Positions 26,182 to 34,520 of a DNA stretch of 64,000 nucleotides are shown piece after piece. A program made the translations under genes and the position numbers. Location: the NCBI GenBank assembly GCA_964617955.1, contig CAZTXB010000009.1:62001-126000 (forward strand), in the 5' to 3' direction. This stretch comes from JABWCE01 sp964617955. Its GTDB lineage: Bacteria > Bacteroidota > Bacteroidia > NS11-12g > UBA9320. Under the pieces are notes generated by a model. The model ran no database searches and had not been told where the DNA came from. It saw only the letters and a program-made list of their open reading frames with translations. Within the stretch, counting starts at the first letter, position 1, and the number at the start of each line of letters is the position of its first letter.

Positions 26182-27525
26182 TTATATAGCCTTATTTTGC
26201 AACATTCTATAGATCGTAGATTTTCCTATTCTGAGTTTTTTCGACACCATCACCACGTCCTCATCGTACTTAATCAAAAAGTGTTTTATGATGTTGTTGG
26301 TGTATTCCCGAAGTGTCATTTCCTTATTTAGCATATTATCCATTGAGTAATTCTTACTAAACTGGATATGGTCGGGTTCAATCATTTCGTCATCGGCCAT
26401 TACGCAGGCCAATTCGATTACTGCTTTTAATTCACGGACGTTACCCGGCCATTCATATTTGAGCAATTTGCTTTGAGAATCAGGTGACAGCATAAGTTTG
26501 GGCACTTCGTTTTCCTTAATGTAGTCCCCAATAAAGGTTTTGGCCAACAAAAGGATGTCATTTCCTCTTAACCTTAAGGGAGGTAACTGAATAGGCAATC
26601 CGAGAAGTCTATAGTATAAATCTTCTCTAAAATTTCCTTTTCTGACCTCATCACTCAAATTTCTGTGTGTGGCCACAATGATGCGGCAATTTACCTTAAC
26701 CACATTATTTCCACCAACCCTGGTCACTTCTTTTTCCTGCAAAACTCTTAGCAATTTGGATTGCATATTGATATCCATTTCACCGATTTCGTCAAGAAAG
26801 AGCGTACCTCCGTCCGCTTCTTCAAATTTTCCAATTCTTCGCGCTATGGCACCGGTAAACGATCCCTTCTCATGGCCGAATAATTCAGACTCTATCAATT
26901 CGCGAGGAATGGCAGCGATATTCACACTTACAAAAGGCTTATTTTTAAGCTTAGAGTTGTGGTGTATGGTTTTTGCTATCACCTCTTTTCCGGTTCCTGT
27001 TTCACCTGTGATGGATACGGTTATGGAGGAGGTAACCGCCTTTTGAACAAGGGTAAACACCTTCTTCATTACGGGACTGTTCCCTATGACGGATTTAGAA
27101 AAATCAAATTTTTTGGCTATTTGGTCCTTTAGGTGAGAAATTTCTTCGCGCAAACCAAGGTTTTCACGAATATTTCGAATAATGTTCCAGATGCGTTCTT
27201 TGGTATCCTCATCTTTCGTAAGATAGTCGTAAGCGCCATCCTTAAGAAGACTGATGGCAGTTTTTAGGTCTTCCTGACCAGAAACCACCACAACGGGTAT
27301 GTGAGGATGAGATTTTTTTATTTTTCGCAAGACTTCCTCTCCGCGCATGTCGGGTAAGGAGTAATCAAGGGTAACTAAATCCGGGTTCTCATCTATTTTT
27401 TTGAAAAATGATTCGGCATTAGGAAAAAGCTGGACATCCAAATCTGGATTCAGTGATAAATTATATTGAATGATCTCTCCATAAAAGGGATCATCTTCAA
27501 TAATAAATACTTTTAATTTGTCCAT
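26182..27525 (-). CDS. Sigma-54-dependent response regulator (NtrC family)
   Basis: The 447-residue protein has a receiver domain (about 1-120; FIIEDDPFYG, phospho-acceptor in VTLDYSLPD, and KDED), an AAA+ domain (about 140-375) with Walker A ITGETGTGKEVIAK, the sigma-54 contact loop GSFTGA (variant of GAFTGA), and Walker B GGTLFLDEIGEM, then a Fis-type HTH ending VSKKLRIGKSTIYRMLQ. It activates transcription with sigma-54. ATG at 27525 is chosen as it starts MDKLKVFIIEDD. The HPt gene follows; the cognate kinase is elsewhere. Confidence 0.95.
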   Translation of the reverse strand: MDKLKVFIIEDDPFYGEIIQYNLSLNPDLDVQLFPNAESFFKKIDENPDLVTLDYSLPDMRGEEVLRKIKKSHPHIPVVVVSGQEDLKTAISLLKDGAYDYLTKDEDTKERIWNIIRNIRENLGLREEISHLKDQIAKKFDFSKSVIGNSPVMKKVFTLVQKAVTSSITVSITGETGTGKEVIAKTIHHNSKLKNKPFVSVNIAAIPRELIESELFGHEKGSFTGAIARRIGKFEEADGGTLFLDEIGEMDINMQSKLLRVLQEKEVTRVGGNNVVKVNCRIIVATHRNLSDEVRKGNFREDLYYRLLGLPIQLPPLRLRGNDILLLAKTFIGDYIKENEVPKLMLSPDSQSKLLKYEWPGNVRELKAVIELACVMADDEMIEPDHIQFSKNYSMDNMLNKEMTLREYTNNIIKHFLIKYDEDVVMVSKKLRIGKSTIYRMLQNKAI

Positions 27526-27783
27526 TGATGTTATTAATTCAACATGCAAGTTTAAGATTATTTGTTTAAATAACGGATAATATTTACCATAAAATTTATA
27601 ATAGATTGATTATAAGCACATTTAATTTTCTCATTTTTAGAATGAAAAATATTTTGGGAATTATTTCTACGTATTTAAGGTTGTATAAATGCTGGATGAC
27701 ATTTTTATCGAGCAATTAATTTATTGCCAAGGGGTGGAGGAAGAGGACTTGTAAAATATTAAAATTTAGACGTGGTTTGTAGT

Positions 27784-29034
27784 ATGAAAAATCCATTTTT
27801 TTTGGTATTTACTTTACTCAATGTATTGGTCATTTCCTGTGCAAATAAAGGGGCAGATAATTCAGCCGATGCTAAGTTGACCCCATCGGAGTTAAAAATA
27901 AAAGCGGTCTTGAATAAAAAGTTTGATGCCAAACTTCAAATGCCCGGCATCGCCCCACCCTCTTTATCCAAATCTGAACTGGCCTCAGGCAATGTCATTA
28001 TCAAAGGAACAATTGAAGGCACCCCTGCACGTTCGGTGTATCTTCAGGAACTCACTAAAACACAATTCGTGCCTATCGATAGCGTAAAGGTAGACGAGAA
28101 AGGTAATTTTAGTTTTAGTCTGGCTAGTTTTACCGAGCCCACCATTTGTTTTTTATCCATTGATGCCCCAAGACCTCCCGGTATTCCTATCGTTCTGGGT
28201 CAGAACACCAAGTTATCGCTGGCCATGAAAAATTCTGGCTGGATCAGCTACCTCGTTACCGGCGATAAAATGAATCAACAAATGAGTGAATTGTATAAAA
28301 TTTACCTTGGTCATGACATGAACCTCCAGGATTTTAACAGAGAAATTTCGATGATCGACCCTAGCACGGTGAACGACAGCTTGCGAAATTCAGTGTCGAA
28401 CCGGTTTCAAGCGATGCAAAAAGCCAGAACCGATGACCTTGCAAAATTTGTGAATACAAGCGAAGGCAGCCCTGCCTCGTATTACGCAGTAACGTTTTTG
28501 TTTGAACAACCCAACTTTAGTTTGATGCAAGTGGCTTATGATAAAATGAAGACCAGCTTGCCTGCCTCGAAATATACTTTGGATTTAAAGACCAGCATCG
28601 AATCCATTGCCCCATTGGAGATTGGTGGACTCGCGCCGGATATTGCCTTGAAAGGACTGGATGGCAAGGAAATCAAATTATCTTCACTGAGAGGAAAAGT
28701 AGTGATGATTGATTTTTGGGCTTCCTGGTGCGGTCCTTGCCGAAAAGAAAACCCGGCCGTCGTGCAATTGTACAACAAATACAAGAGCAAGGGTTTTGAG
28801 ATTTATGGCGTTTCGCTCGACGACAATGCGGATAAATGGAAAGGCGCCATACAAAAGGATGGCCTTACATGGAAACATGTTAGTGATTTGCAAGGTTGGC
28901 AAAGCAGTGCAGCAAAAACTTACCAAATCAGTTCCATCCCTTCTACCGTACTTCTTGATAAAAATGGAAGAATTGTTGCAAAGGGACTAAGAGGTGAAGC
29001 CCTCGAATTGAAGGTAGGCGAAATGCTAAAGTAA
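27784..29034 (+). CDS. TlpA-like thioredoxin lipoprotein with DUF4369-type N-domain
   Basis: The 416-residue protein has a lipobox (LNVLVISCANK), an N-terminal beta-rich domain (about 70-190, starting VIIKGTIEGTPARSVYLQEL) that fits DUF4369, and a C-terminal TlpA/AhpC-TSA thioredoxin domain (about 280-416) with MIDFWASWCGPCRKENPAVV. It is an envelope thiol-disulfide reductase family expanded in Bacteroidota. The ATG at 27784 begins the signal peptide. It stands alone, divergent from the NtrC-type gene. Confidence 0.88.
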   Translation: MKNPFFLVFTLLNVLVISCANKGADNSADAKLTPSELKIKAVLNKKFDAKLQMPGIAPPSLSKSELASGNVIIKGTIEGTPARSVYLQELTKTQFVPIDSVKVDEKGNFSFSLASFTEPTICFLSIDAPRPPGIPIVLGQNTKLSLAMKNSGWISYLVTGDKMNQQMSELYKIYLGHDMNLQDFNREISMIDPSTVNDSLRNSVSNRFQAMQKARTDDLAKFVNTSEGSPASYYAVTFLFEQPNFSLMQVAYDKMKTSLPASKYTLDLKTSIESIAPLEIGGLAPDIALKGLDGKEIKLSSLRGKVVMIDFWASWCGPCRKENPAVVQLYNKYKSKGFEIYGVSLDDNADKWKGAIQKDGLTWKHVSDLQGWQSSAAKTYQISSIPSTVLLDKNGRIVAKGLRGEALELKVGEMLK

Positions 29035-29054
29035 ACCTCAGGGGATGTAATTTT

Positions 29055-29062
29055 TATATTTG
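29055..29062 (+). promoter_or_regulatory. Candidate -7 element for the OmpR-type regulator
   Basis: TATATTTG matches TAnnTTTG and ends 20 bases before the TTG start at 29083. No -33 TTG was found. Confidence 0.4.
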
Positions 29063-29082
29063 GCAATTTATAGAGGCAATTA

Positions 29083-29781
29083 TTGATTAAGCATATCAAC
29101 CATAACAGGCCTCAAAAGATATTGGTGGTAGATGACGAAACCGATATACAGGAATTTATAAAATACTTACTGGAGAGAGAGGACTATTTGGTTGAAACCG
29201 CCTCAAATGGAATAGAAGCCATAGAAAAAACCAAAAGCTCAAAACCGGATTTAATTCTCATGGACGTCATGATGCCAATTATGGATGGCATTGAAGCCTG
29301 CAGGCAAATCAAATCGAGTCAGGAAGGCAAATCTGTGTTTATCTTATTTCTAACAGCCCGCTCAGAAGAGTACTCCGAAATCGCCGGATTCGAAGCCGGT
29401 GCCGATGATTACATCAATAAACCGGTAAAGCCTAGGGTTCTGCTTAGCCGTATTAAAGCTATCTTAAAAAGAGGAAAACAAGTGGAACAGGAACAGCCTG
29501 TATTGATTGTTGGCGACCTCCTTATTGACCGTTCGACCTACTCGGTGACCGCAAGTGAACAGAAGCTGGTTTTGCCGAAGAAAGAGTTTGATTTACTTTA
29601 TCTGCTGGCCACCAAGCCGGGTAAAGTTTTTACACGTGAAAAAATTCTTTCGGAGGTTTGGGGCGATGATGTATTTGTGGTGGATAGAACGATAGATGTC
29701 CATATCCGAAAAATAAGAGAAAAAATTGGAGACCATCTCATCTCTACCATTAAAGGGGTAGGGTATATGTTAAACCTCTAA
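29083..29781 (+). CDS. OmpR/PhoB-family response regulator
   Basis: The 232-residue protein has a receiver domain (ILVVDDETDIQEF, phospho-Asp in LILMDVMMPIMDG, Lys in YINKPVKPR) and a C-terminal winged helix (about 135-232) with FDLLYLLATKPGKVFTREKI and RTIDVHIRKIREKIG. It is a DNA-binding output regulator. The start is TTG at 29083, giving MIKHINHNRPQKILVVDDE; no ATG precedes the receiver. No kinase gene is adjacent, so its input is unknown. Confidence 0.93.
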   Translation: MIKHINHNRPQKILVVDDETDIQEFIKYLLEREDYLVETASNGIEAIEKTKSSKPDLILMDVMMPIMDGIEACRQIKSSQEGKSVFILFLTARSEEYSEIAGFEAGADDYINKPVKPRVLLSRIKAILKRGKQVEQEQPVLIVGDLLIDRSTYSVTASEQKLVLPKKEFDLLYLLATKPGKVFTREKILSEVWGDDVFVVDRTIDVHIRKIREKIGDHLISTIKGVGYMLNL

Positions 29782-29879
29782 ATGCCAGTGGGATCTGAAT
29801 CATTCCTGCCAGGCTTTCTTATAAAGTATTTTGTAATGCATGCCAAGCTTGACAAGCCTCTTTCAAAAAAAATACCATT

Positions 29880-30323
29880 TTAAAAATCATAATCTACCAG
29901 CTGCCGGAGGTGGTGCTCAAGGTGATTCACGTAATCGTCGATAAGCCAGTGAAGGGAGACTTTATTTTCAGTTTGGCATAGCCTGCTGAGCTCGGTTGAT
30001 GGAATGCCCTTTATAATTTCCACTAGAAATTTATTGTAGCTGGTCCAAAACTCAATCAGCAAAAGGCGGTCAAATTGCTGATATCCGGCCGTGTCATTCC
30101 ATTTGTTTTGATGATAAGTGACGGCAGGTATGTTTTCAATTTGCGTTCGAATAAACCGATGGTGATTGTTTGTGGCACTGTCGAGCAAATGGCCTAAAAT
30201 CTGCTTTTTGCTCCATTTTTCGGGAGAAGCTTTTCTGCAAAAGTCATCTTCCGAAAGGCTGTATAACAAGGCGGGTATTCTTTCGCACAGCAATGAGAGG
30301 CGATCTATAGAAACTTTTGACAT
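29880..30323 (-). CDS. DinB-family protein
   Basis: The 147-residue protein has the DinB/YfiT four-helix fold. Metal-ligand candidates are His in QILGHLLDSATNNHH (about 45) and the HxxxH-like pair in YVNHLEHHLRQL near the C-terminus. In some members this fold is a thiol S-transferase, including for bacillithiol, and bshC is present in this window. The exact substrate cannot be read from sequence. It is a single-gene unit. Confidence 0.85.
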   Translation of the reverse strand: MSKVSIDRLSLLCERIPALLYSLSEDDFCRKASPEKWSKKQILGHLLDSATNNHHRFIRTQIENIPAVTYHQNKWNDTAGYQQFDRLLLIEFWTSYNKFLVEIIKGIPSTELSRLCQTENKVSLHWLIDDYVNHLEHHLRQLVDYDF

Positions 30324-30471
30324 AACCTGTATTTTGAAAAATTAAACGCAGTGCGGTGTGGACATTTATGAAAAAATAGATTGAAAATGATAATCATGGC
30401 CGTGAGGGATTTCAGGCTATGGATGCTATTAAAGACTATCTATACTGTGCAGCGGATACCCTGTATTTAAA

Positions 30472-30882
30472 TCAAATCAGCGTATGCTCAACGGTTATTT
30501 TTGTGTTCAGAGTATTGGAAACCAAACAATTTAACTCAGCCTCTTTAACCACTTCTGTAAACTTCTCAGCGGATATATCTTTCACACGGGCAGTCAGATC
30601 GAGATGAGAACCAGTAATCTTGCCATCTTCGAGGGTTATGGTACAATGGGTTTCCAATTCGTCGGGTGTGAAACCTGCTGCTCCCAGCACAAAACTCACC
30701 TTCATGGTAAAACAGCCAGCATGAGCTGCCGCAATGAGTTCTTCGGGATTGGTTCCAATGCCCTCGGCAAACCGACTTCCAAATGAATACTGTGTTTCAT
30801 TTAATACCTTACTTTGTGTCGTTAAATGACCTTTTCCTTCTTTGCCACTTCCTTGCCAAACTGCTGTTGCTTTTCTTTTCAT
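30472..30882 (-). CDS. osmC: OsmC-type peroxiredoxin
   Basis: The 136-residue protein is the closest of the three OsmC members here to classical OsmC: N-terminal KRKATAVWQGSGKEGKGHL, GTNPEELIAAAHAGCFTMKVS with the peroxidatic Cys, and AELNCLVSNTLNTKI with the resolving Cys. It reduces organic hydroperoxides. It is a single-gene unit flanked by short AT-rich spacers. Confidence 0.93.
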   Translation of the reverse strand: MKRKATAVWQGSGKEGKGHLTTQSKVLNETQYSFGSRFAEGIGTNPEELIAAAHAGCFTMKVSFVLGAAGFTPDELETHCTITLEDGKITGSHLDLTARVKDISAEKFTEVVKEAELNCLVSNTLNTKITVEHTLI

Positions 30883-30977
30883 AATATATATTTGATTTAT
30901 CTTTACTGCTTTATTGAGTTTTAACGGTTCAATTTAGGTGAATTTGCAATGATTAACAACCCAGTGGCCCGAATGTT

Positions 30978-31508
30978 TCAACTTTCAAAAAAAGAAAAGC
31001 GCGATTGGCCATAATCACGAAACGAGACTAAATTTTGATGACTGAAATTAAGTGTTGACCTGTGCTCAATAACCAAAAGGCCTTTTTGAGAGAGCATATG
31101 CTTTTCGAAAATCAGCGTTGGCAATTCCGATAACCTTATATGATCATAGGGTGGGTCGGCAAAAATAAGATCGTATTGATGGTTTGATTGACCAATCCAC
31201 TTAAAAACATCTGCTTTGATAATATGGGCTGCAGACCATTTGAGTTTCTCAAAATTTTGTTTGATGAACTGACAGGCAAAGAAATTTGAATCTATGGCCG
31301 TCAGTTCAGCGGCTCCATTTGAAGCCAACTCATAGGCGATGCTTCCGCTGCCGCTGAACAAATCTAAGCAATGCTTATTTTCGATACCATAGTTTGAAAT
31401 GAGTATGTTGAGCAGCGACTCCTTTGCACGGTCGGTTGTTGGGCGGGCCGGAATCTTATCCGGAGGATGAAAGGTATAGCCCTTAAATTTCCCAGCAATT
31501 ATGCGCAT
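30978..31508 (-). CDS. rsmD: 16S rRNA (guanine966-N2)-methyltransferase
   Basis: The 176-residue protein has RsmD landmarks: N-terminal MRIIAGKFKGYTF, RPTTDRAKESLLNIL, SAM motif CLDLFSGSGSIAYELAS and catalytic FADPPYDHI. It methylates G966 of 16S rRNA. It overlaps the end of the DUF3822 gene by 10 bp, a conserved pair in Bacteroidota. Confidence 0.95.
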   Translation of the reverse strand: MRIIAGKFKGYTFHPPDKIPARPTTDRAKESLLNILISNYGIENKHCLDLFSGSGSIAYELASNGAAELTAIDSNFFACQFIKQNFEKLKWSAAHIIKADVFKWIGQSNHQYDLIFADPPYDHIRLSELPTLIFEKHMLSQKGLLVIEHRSTLNFSHQNLVSFRDYGQSRFSFFES

Positions 31509-32266
31509 ACCAATAATTGAAGGGGAAATGAAGATTGCATGAGCTCAAAATTCTTAATATCTTCTTCAATATGGTAATCTTCAATCCAAATATTTATTTC
31601 CTGAATATAGTTTTTAAAAAGGTCAAATATTTCATCTCTGCTTGGGGGTTCACCCAAAATAACCATTTCAGTTTGCGAGGCTACCAAATGCAATTGCTCT
31701 ATACACAACATCACAAAATAAAATATGTCGTCGTTCGACTTAACAACAAACGAATTGCACAATAATAATTTGCCCTGATTGAGAATGTAAATGTTTAAGC
31801 GTCCGTGATTGATGGAGATTAATATCCGGGATTCTTTCAAATTCACTTCTGAGTAGAGTTGACCCAATACCACAGTGGTCTCATGTCTGACTTTTACTCT
31901 TGGGTAGTGTTCTTCTATCAGACGGCAATGCGCCTTATTTACAGCATAGGCTACGCCAATTTTATGCTCGGTTTTATCAAGTCGAATCTCATCTTCGGCA
32001 TCACACACATAACTCAACGCAAAAAGCGATTCAAGGTTTTCCTGAAAATAGCTTTCGGGAATGGTAATAAAATCTTTGTCACGAATGAGGAGATGAACCT
32101 CGGAGAAAATTTCGGGTAAGCGATTCAATATCCCTCTGAGCATCTTATCATCAATGAGGTGGTAATACTCGATACTTGCTACCATAGCATCTTTTTTGAC
32201 CACAATGGATGTCAAATCATTTCCATTGAGGTCGAGTAAAAGTTTATGTGATACAGAATGTGTCAA
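31499..32266 (-). CDS. DUF3822 family protein
   Basis: The 255-residue protein matches DUF3822, a Bacteroidota family with an actin-like/ASKHA-type layout. Features are the initial MTHSVSHKLLLDLNGNDLTS and the alternation of short strands such as RILISINHGRLNIYILNQGK in the second half. No function is known. It sits 7 bp after paaN and overlaps rsmD, so the three are likely to be in the same transcript. Confidence 0.82.
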   Translation of the reverse strand: MTHSVSHKLLLDLNGNDLTSIVVKKDAMVASIEYYHLIDDKMLRGILNRLPEIFSEVHLLIRDKDFITIPESYFQENLESLFALSYVCDAEDEIRLDKTEHKIGVAYAVNKAHCRLIEEHYPRVKVRHETTVVLGQLYSEVNLKESRILISINHGRLNIYILNQGKLLLCNSFVVKSNDDIFYFVMLCIEQLHLVASQTEMVILGEPPSRDEIFDLFKNYIQEINIWIEDYHIEEDIKNFELMQSSFPLQLLVCA

Positions 32267-32273
32267 TGGTACA

Positions 32274-33920
32274 TTACGCCATATATCGATTTCCTACCCA
32301 AACAAAGCGCTTGGATATATAACCCGGATCTACAAAAGAGCCATTGCCGGATAAGTTGCCCCCGGTAACATGAAAGTCTGAAAAAGCGGCATGTTGATTG
32401 ACAAACACCTGGCCTGTGAGGTTAAATGAAATCGGTATATAAGCGTTATTAAATCTCTCTTCAATTTCCTTTCCGAGCATAAAGTCGGTGCAGTGCACCA
32501 GACAGGTAATGGCCCCTGACATCTCAATGCCTCTCATGGCAAGGTCCAGGCTCTTGTAAGTGTTCTCGGTTTTGATGACAAATACCATTGGCCCAAATAT
32601 TTCTCTTTGAAAAATTTCTTGCTTTCCGCTGTCTACGCTCATTACTCTAACAGAATGTGTTCTGGCATTTTCAAATTCTGGCATTTTGAAGGGCTTGCCT
32701 TCGTGCACAGAGGTGCCGAGCGACATGGATATTTCCTTGATTTTTTTGAGTGTGGTATCATTCTGCACACAACCAAATGTAGAGGCGCCCCACTTGGCAT
32801 CCATCAAATCGCTCAAGGCTTTATTCAACCTGTCGCAAAAGTCATCGAAAGAAACCACGCCTCCGGTAATTTTGATGCCACCTGCCGGCACATAAATATT
32901 TTGCGGGGCTGTGCACATTTGTCGTGAATACAAGGAAATGCTAAATGCCAGATTGCTCACCAATCCGTCAATATCTTTGGTGGAGTCGATGATAACAGGG
33001 TTAATGGCGGCTTTTTCAGTGAAAGTAACTTTATTTAAGCCTTCGAGATAGTTTCCAAACTTCGAATTGCCGGTGTAATCGATCAGTTTGATAGCCGGAT
33101 TTTCGGCCAATATTTTTGCAAGGGGTTGGTTGCTGGTGTCAACGGCAAGTTGAATCGTATCCGGATTTAAACCCGCTTCCCGGAAAAGGGCCCTAAGCTC
33201 CGACACCACTATGGCTAGTGGCAAAACAGCCTTTGGATGTGGTTTTACAATCACCGGATTTCCTGTGATGAGACTCGCAAAAATCCCTGGCATACTATTC
33301 CAGGTAGGAAAAGTGGAGCAGCCAATGGCCAGACTTATGCCTTTTGGAATGGCTTTATAGGTTTTTCGTAGCGGAATTGCTTCGCGCCCTGACCATTTTT
33401 CCCAAATCAATTGCTGTGGAAAGCGTTTAATTTCACCAAACCCCATGGCGATGGCCTCCAGGGCCCTGTCACAGGCATGCGGACCGGCGGCCTGAAAAGC
33501 CATGACAAATCCCTGACCGGTGGTGTGCATGGTGGCATAGGCCAATTCGAAAAATCTTGACTTGATGCGCTCCAGAGCCTCAGCTAATATCCCGGCTCTT
33601 TCCTCCATATCGACGTTGCGCCACATTTTCCATGAGGATGTCGCATTGTCAATCAGTGTTTCAGCACTTTGAAAGGGGTACCTGATACCTAAGCCTGTTT
33701 GAAGATATGGTGAGATTTCATCTCCCACCCAAACCTCGCTTTTGACGTTTAAATCTGCAAAATCTGTATTAAATCGGGATTGAAATTTTGACAATCCCTT
33801 TTCCTTCTCCTCCTCGTCATAATCCTTAGGATTATCGCTGTACACGGTATGGAAATTACGCGCAGCTATGGCTTCGACCGCTTCATAAATTAATTCTTTA
33901 TGCTTGCTAAAAACTTGCAT
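32274..33920 (-). CDS. paaN: PaaN-type aldehyde dehydrogenase
   Basis: The 548-residue protein is an aldehyde dehydrogenase of the PaaN type. It shows GCSTFPTWNSMPGIFASLI and GNPVIVKPHPKAVLPLA (cofactor region), IDYTGNSKFG, and the Cys motif SRQMCTAPQNIYVPAGG near residue 330. PaaN (PaaZ-like dehydrogenase) acts in phenylacetate ring-opening, but no other paa gene is in the window, so its substrate here may differ. ATG at 33920 lies 6 bp after a -7 element. Confidence 0.88.
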   Translation of the reverse strand: MQVFSKHKELIYEAVEAIAARNFHTVYSDNPKDYDEEEKEKGLSKFQSRFNTDFADLNVKSEVWVGDEISPYLQTGLGIRYPFQSAETLIDNATSSWKMWRNVDMEERAGILAEALERIKSRFFELAYATMHTTGQGFVMAFQAAGPHACDRALEAIAMGFGEIKRFPQQLIWEKWSGREAIPLRKTYKAIPKGISLAIGCSTFPTWNSMPGIFASLITGNPVIVKPHPKAVLPLAIVVSELRALFREAGLNPDTIQLAVDTSNQPLAKILAENPAIKLIDYTGNSKFGNYLEGLNKVTFTEKAAINPVIIDSTKDIDGLVSNLAFSISLYSRQMCTAPQNIYVPAGGIKITGGVVSFDDFCDRLNKALSDLMDAKWGASTFGCVQNDTTLKKIKEISMSLGTSVHEGKPFKMPEFENARTHSVRVMSVDSGKQEIFQREIFGPMVFVIKTENTYKSLDLAMRGIEMSGAITCLVHCTDFMLGKEIEERFNNAYIPISFNLTGQVFVNQHAAFSDFHVTGGNLSGNGSFVDPGYISKRFVWVGNRYMA

Positions 33921-33926
33921 TGGGCG

Positions 33927-33934
33927 CAAAGATA
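33927..33934 (-). promoter_or_regulatory. -7 element of paaN
   Basis: TATCTTTG on the minus strand, 6 bp from the ATG at 33920, is a perfect TAnnTTTG. The region where a -33 would sit is replaced by the heptamer repeat. Confidence 0.55.
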
Positions 33935-33938
33935 ATCC

Positions 33939-33966
33939 GATTTTAGATTTTAGATTTAAGATTTGC
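33939..33966. repeat. Heptamer tandem repeat GATTTTA
   Basis: Four consecutive 7-bp units on the plus strand: GATTTTA, GATTTTA, GATTTAA, GATTTGC. The tract covers the -33 region upstream of the paaN -7 element. Copy-number change would alter promoter spacing. Confidence 0.6.
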
Positions 33967-34039
33967 GTTTTTGATTTTCGGATTTAACATTCTTGCCATT
34001 TTAAAGCCAAGGCTTTTTTTGAATAACGGTCATAATAAA

Positions 34040-34070
34040 TTGCTGAAGCGTTAAATTAAACCCATATTTG
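34040..34070 (+). promoter_or_regulatory. Candidate promoter of the small secreted protein
   Basis: TTG (34040-34042), 20 bases, then CATATTTG (34063-34070), which differs from TAnnTTTG only at the first base. The ATG at 34094 follows after 23 bases. Confidence 0.5.
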
Positions 34071-34093
34071 TGAAACATTTTAAGCACAAAAAA

Positions 34094-34468
34094 ATGAAAA
34101 AAATAGTAATTATGGTTATGCTGTTGGCAGCTAACTTCGGTTTTGCACAAACCTCGGTGGAATGGAAAGAAAAGGATGATTTTCATAAAGTCATGGCCAC
34201 CACATTTCACCCCATGGAGGAAGGCAATTTTAACCCTATAAAAGAAAAAAGCCAGGAAATGTACGAGAAAGCAGTAGCCTGGCAAAAATCAGCCATTCCG
34301 GCCGGTGTAGATAAAAAGAAATCGAAAAAAGTTCTTAAAAAACTGGTAAAAAAAACCAAAGCACTGAATGAAAAAATAAAGGCCGGTGCCACGGATTCGG
34401 TCATTCAATCTGATTTAACCGAACTTCATGATCTTTTTCATGAATTGGTAGGGTTGTGTAAGCATTAA
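34094..34468 (+). CDS. Small secreted helical protein, unknown function
   Basis: The 124-residue protein has a signal peptide (MKKIVIMVMLLAANFGFAQ) and a mature part rich in Lys and Glu that appears all-helical. It has HPMEEGNFNPIKEKSQEMYE, a Lys-rich KKKSKKVLKKLVKKTKALNE and a C-terminal HDLFHELVGLCKH with His and a single Cys. Such short helical His-containing proteins can bind metal or heme, but nothing proves it here. ATG at 34094 is chosen over 34070 because it begins the signal peptide. Confidence 0.65.
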   Translation: MKKIVIMVMLLAANFGFAQTSVEWKEKDDFHKVMATTFHPMEEGNFNPIKEKSQEMYEKAVAWQKSAIPAGVDKKKSKKVLKKLVKKTKALNEKIKAGATDSVIQSDLTELHDLFHELVGLCKH

Positions 34469-34520
34469 GTTTTAATACCATTTTGCGAAACTTTGCGTTA
34501 AAACTTAATCGCTCTATGGT

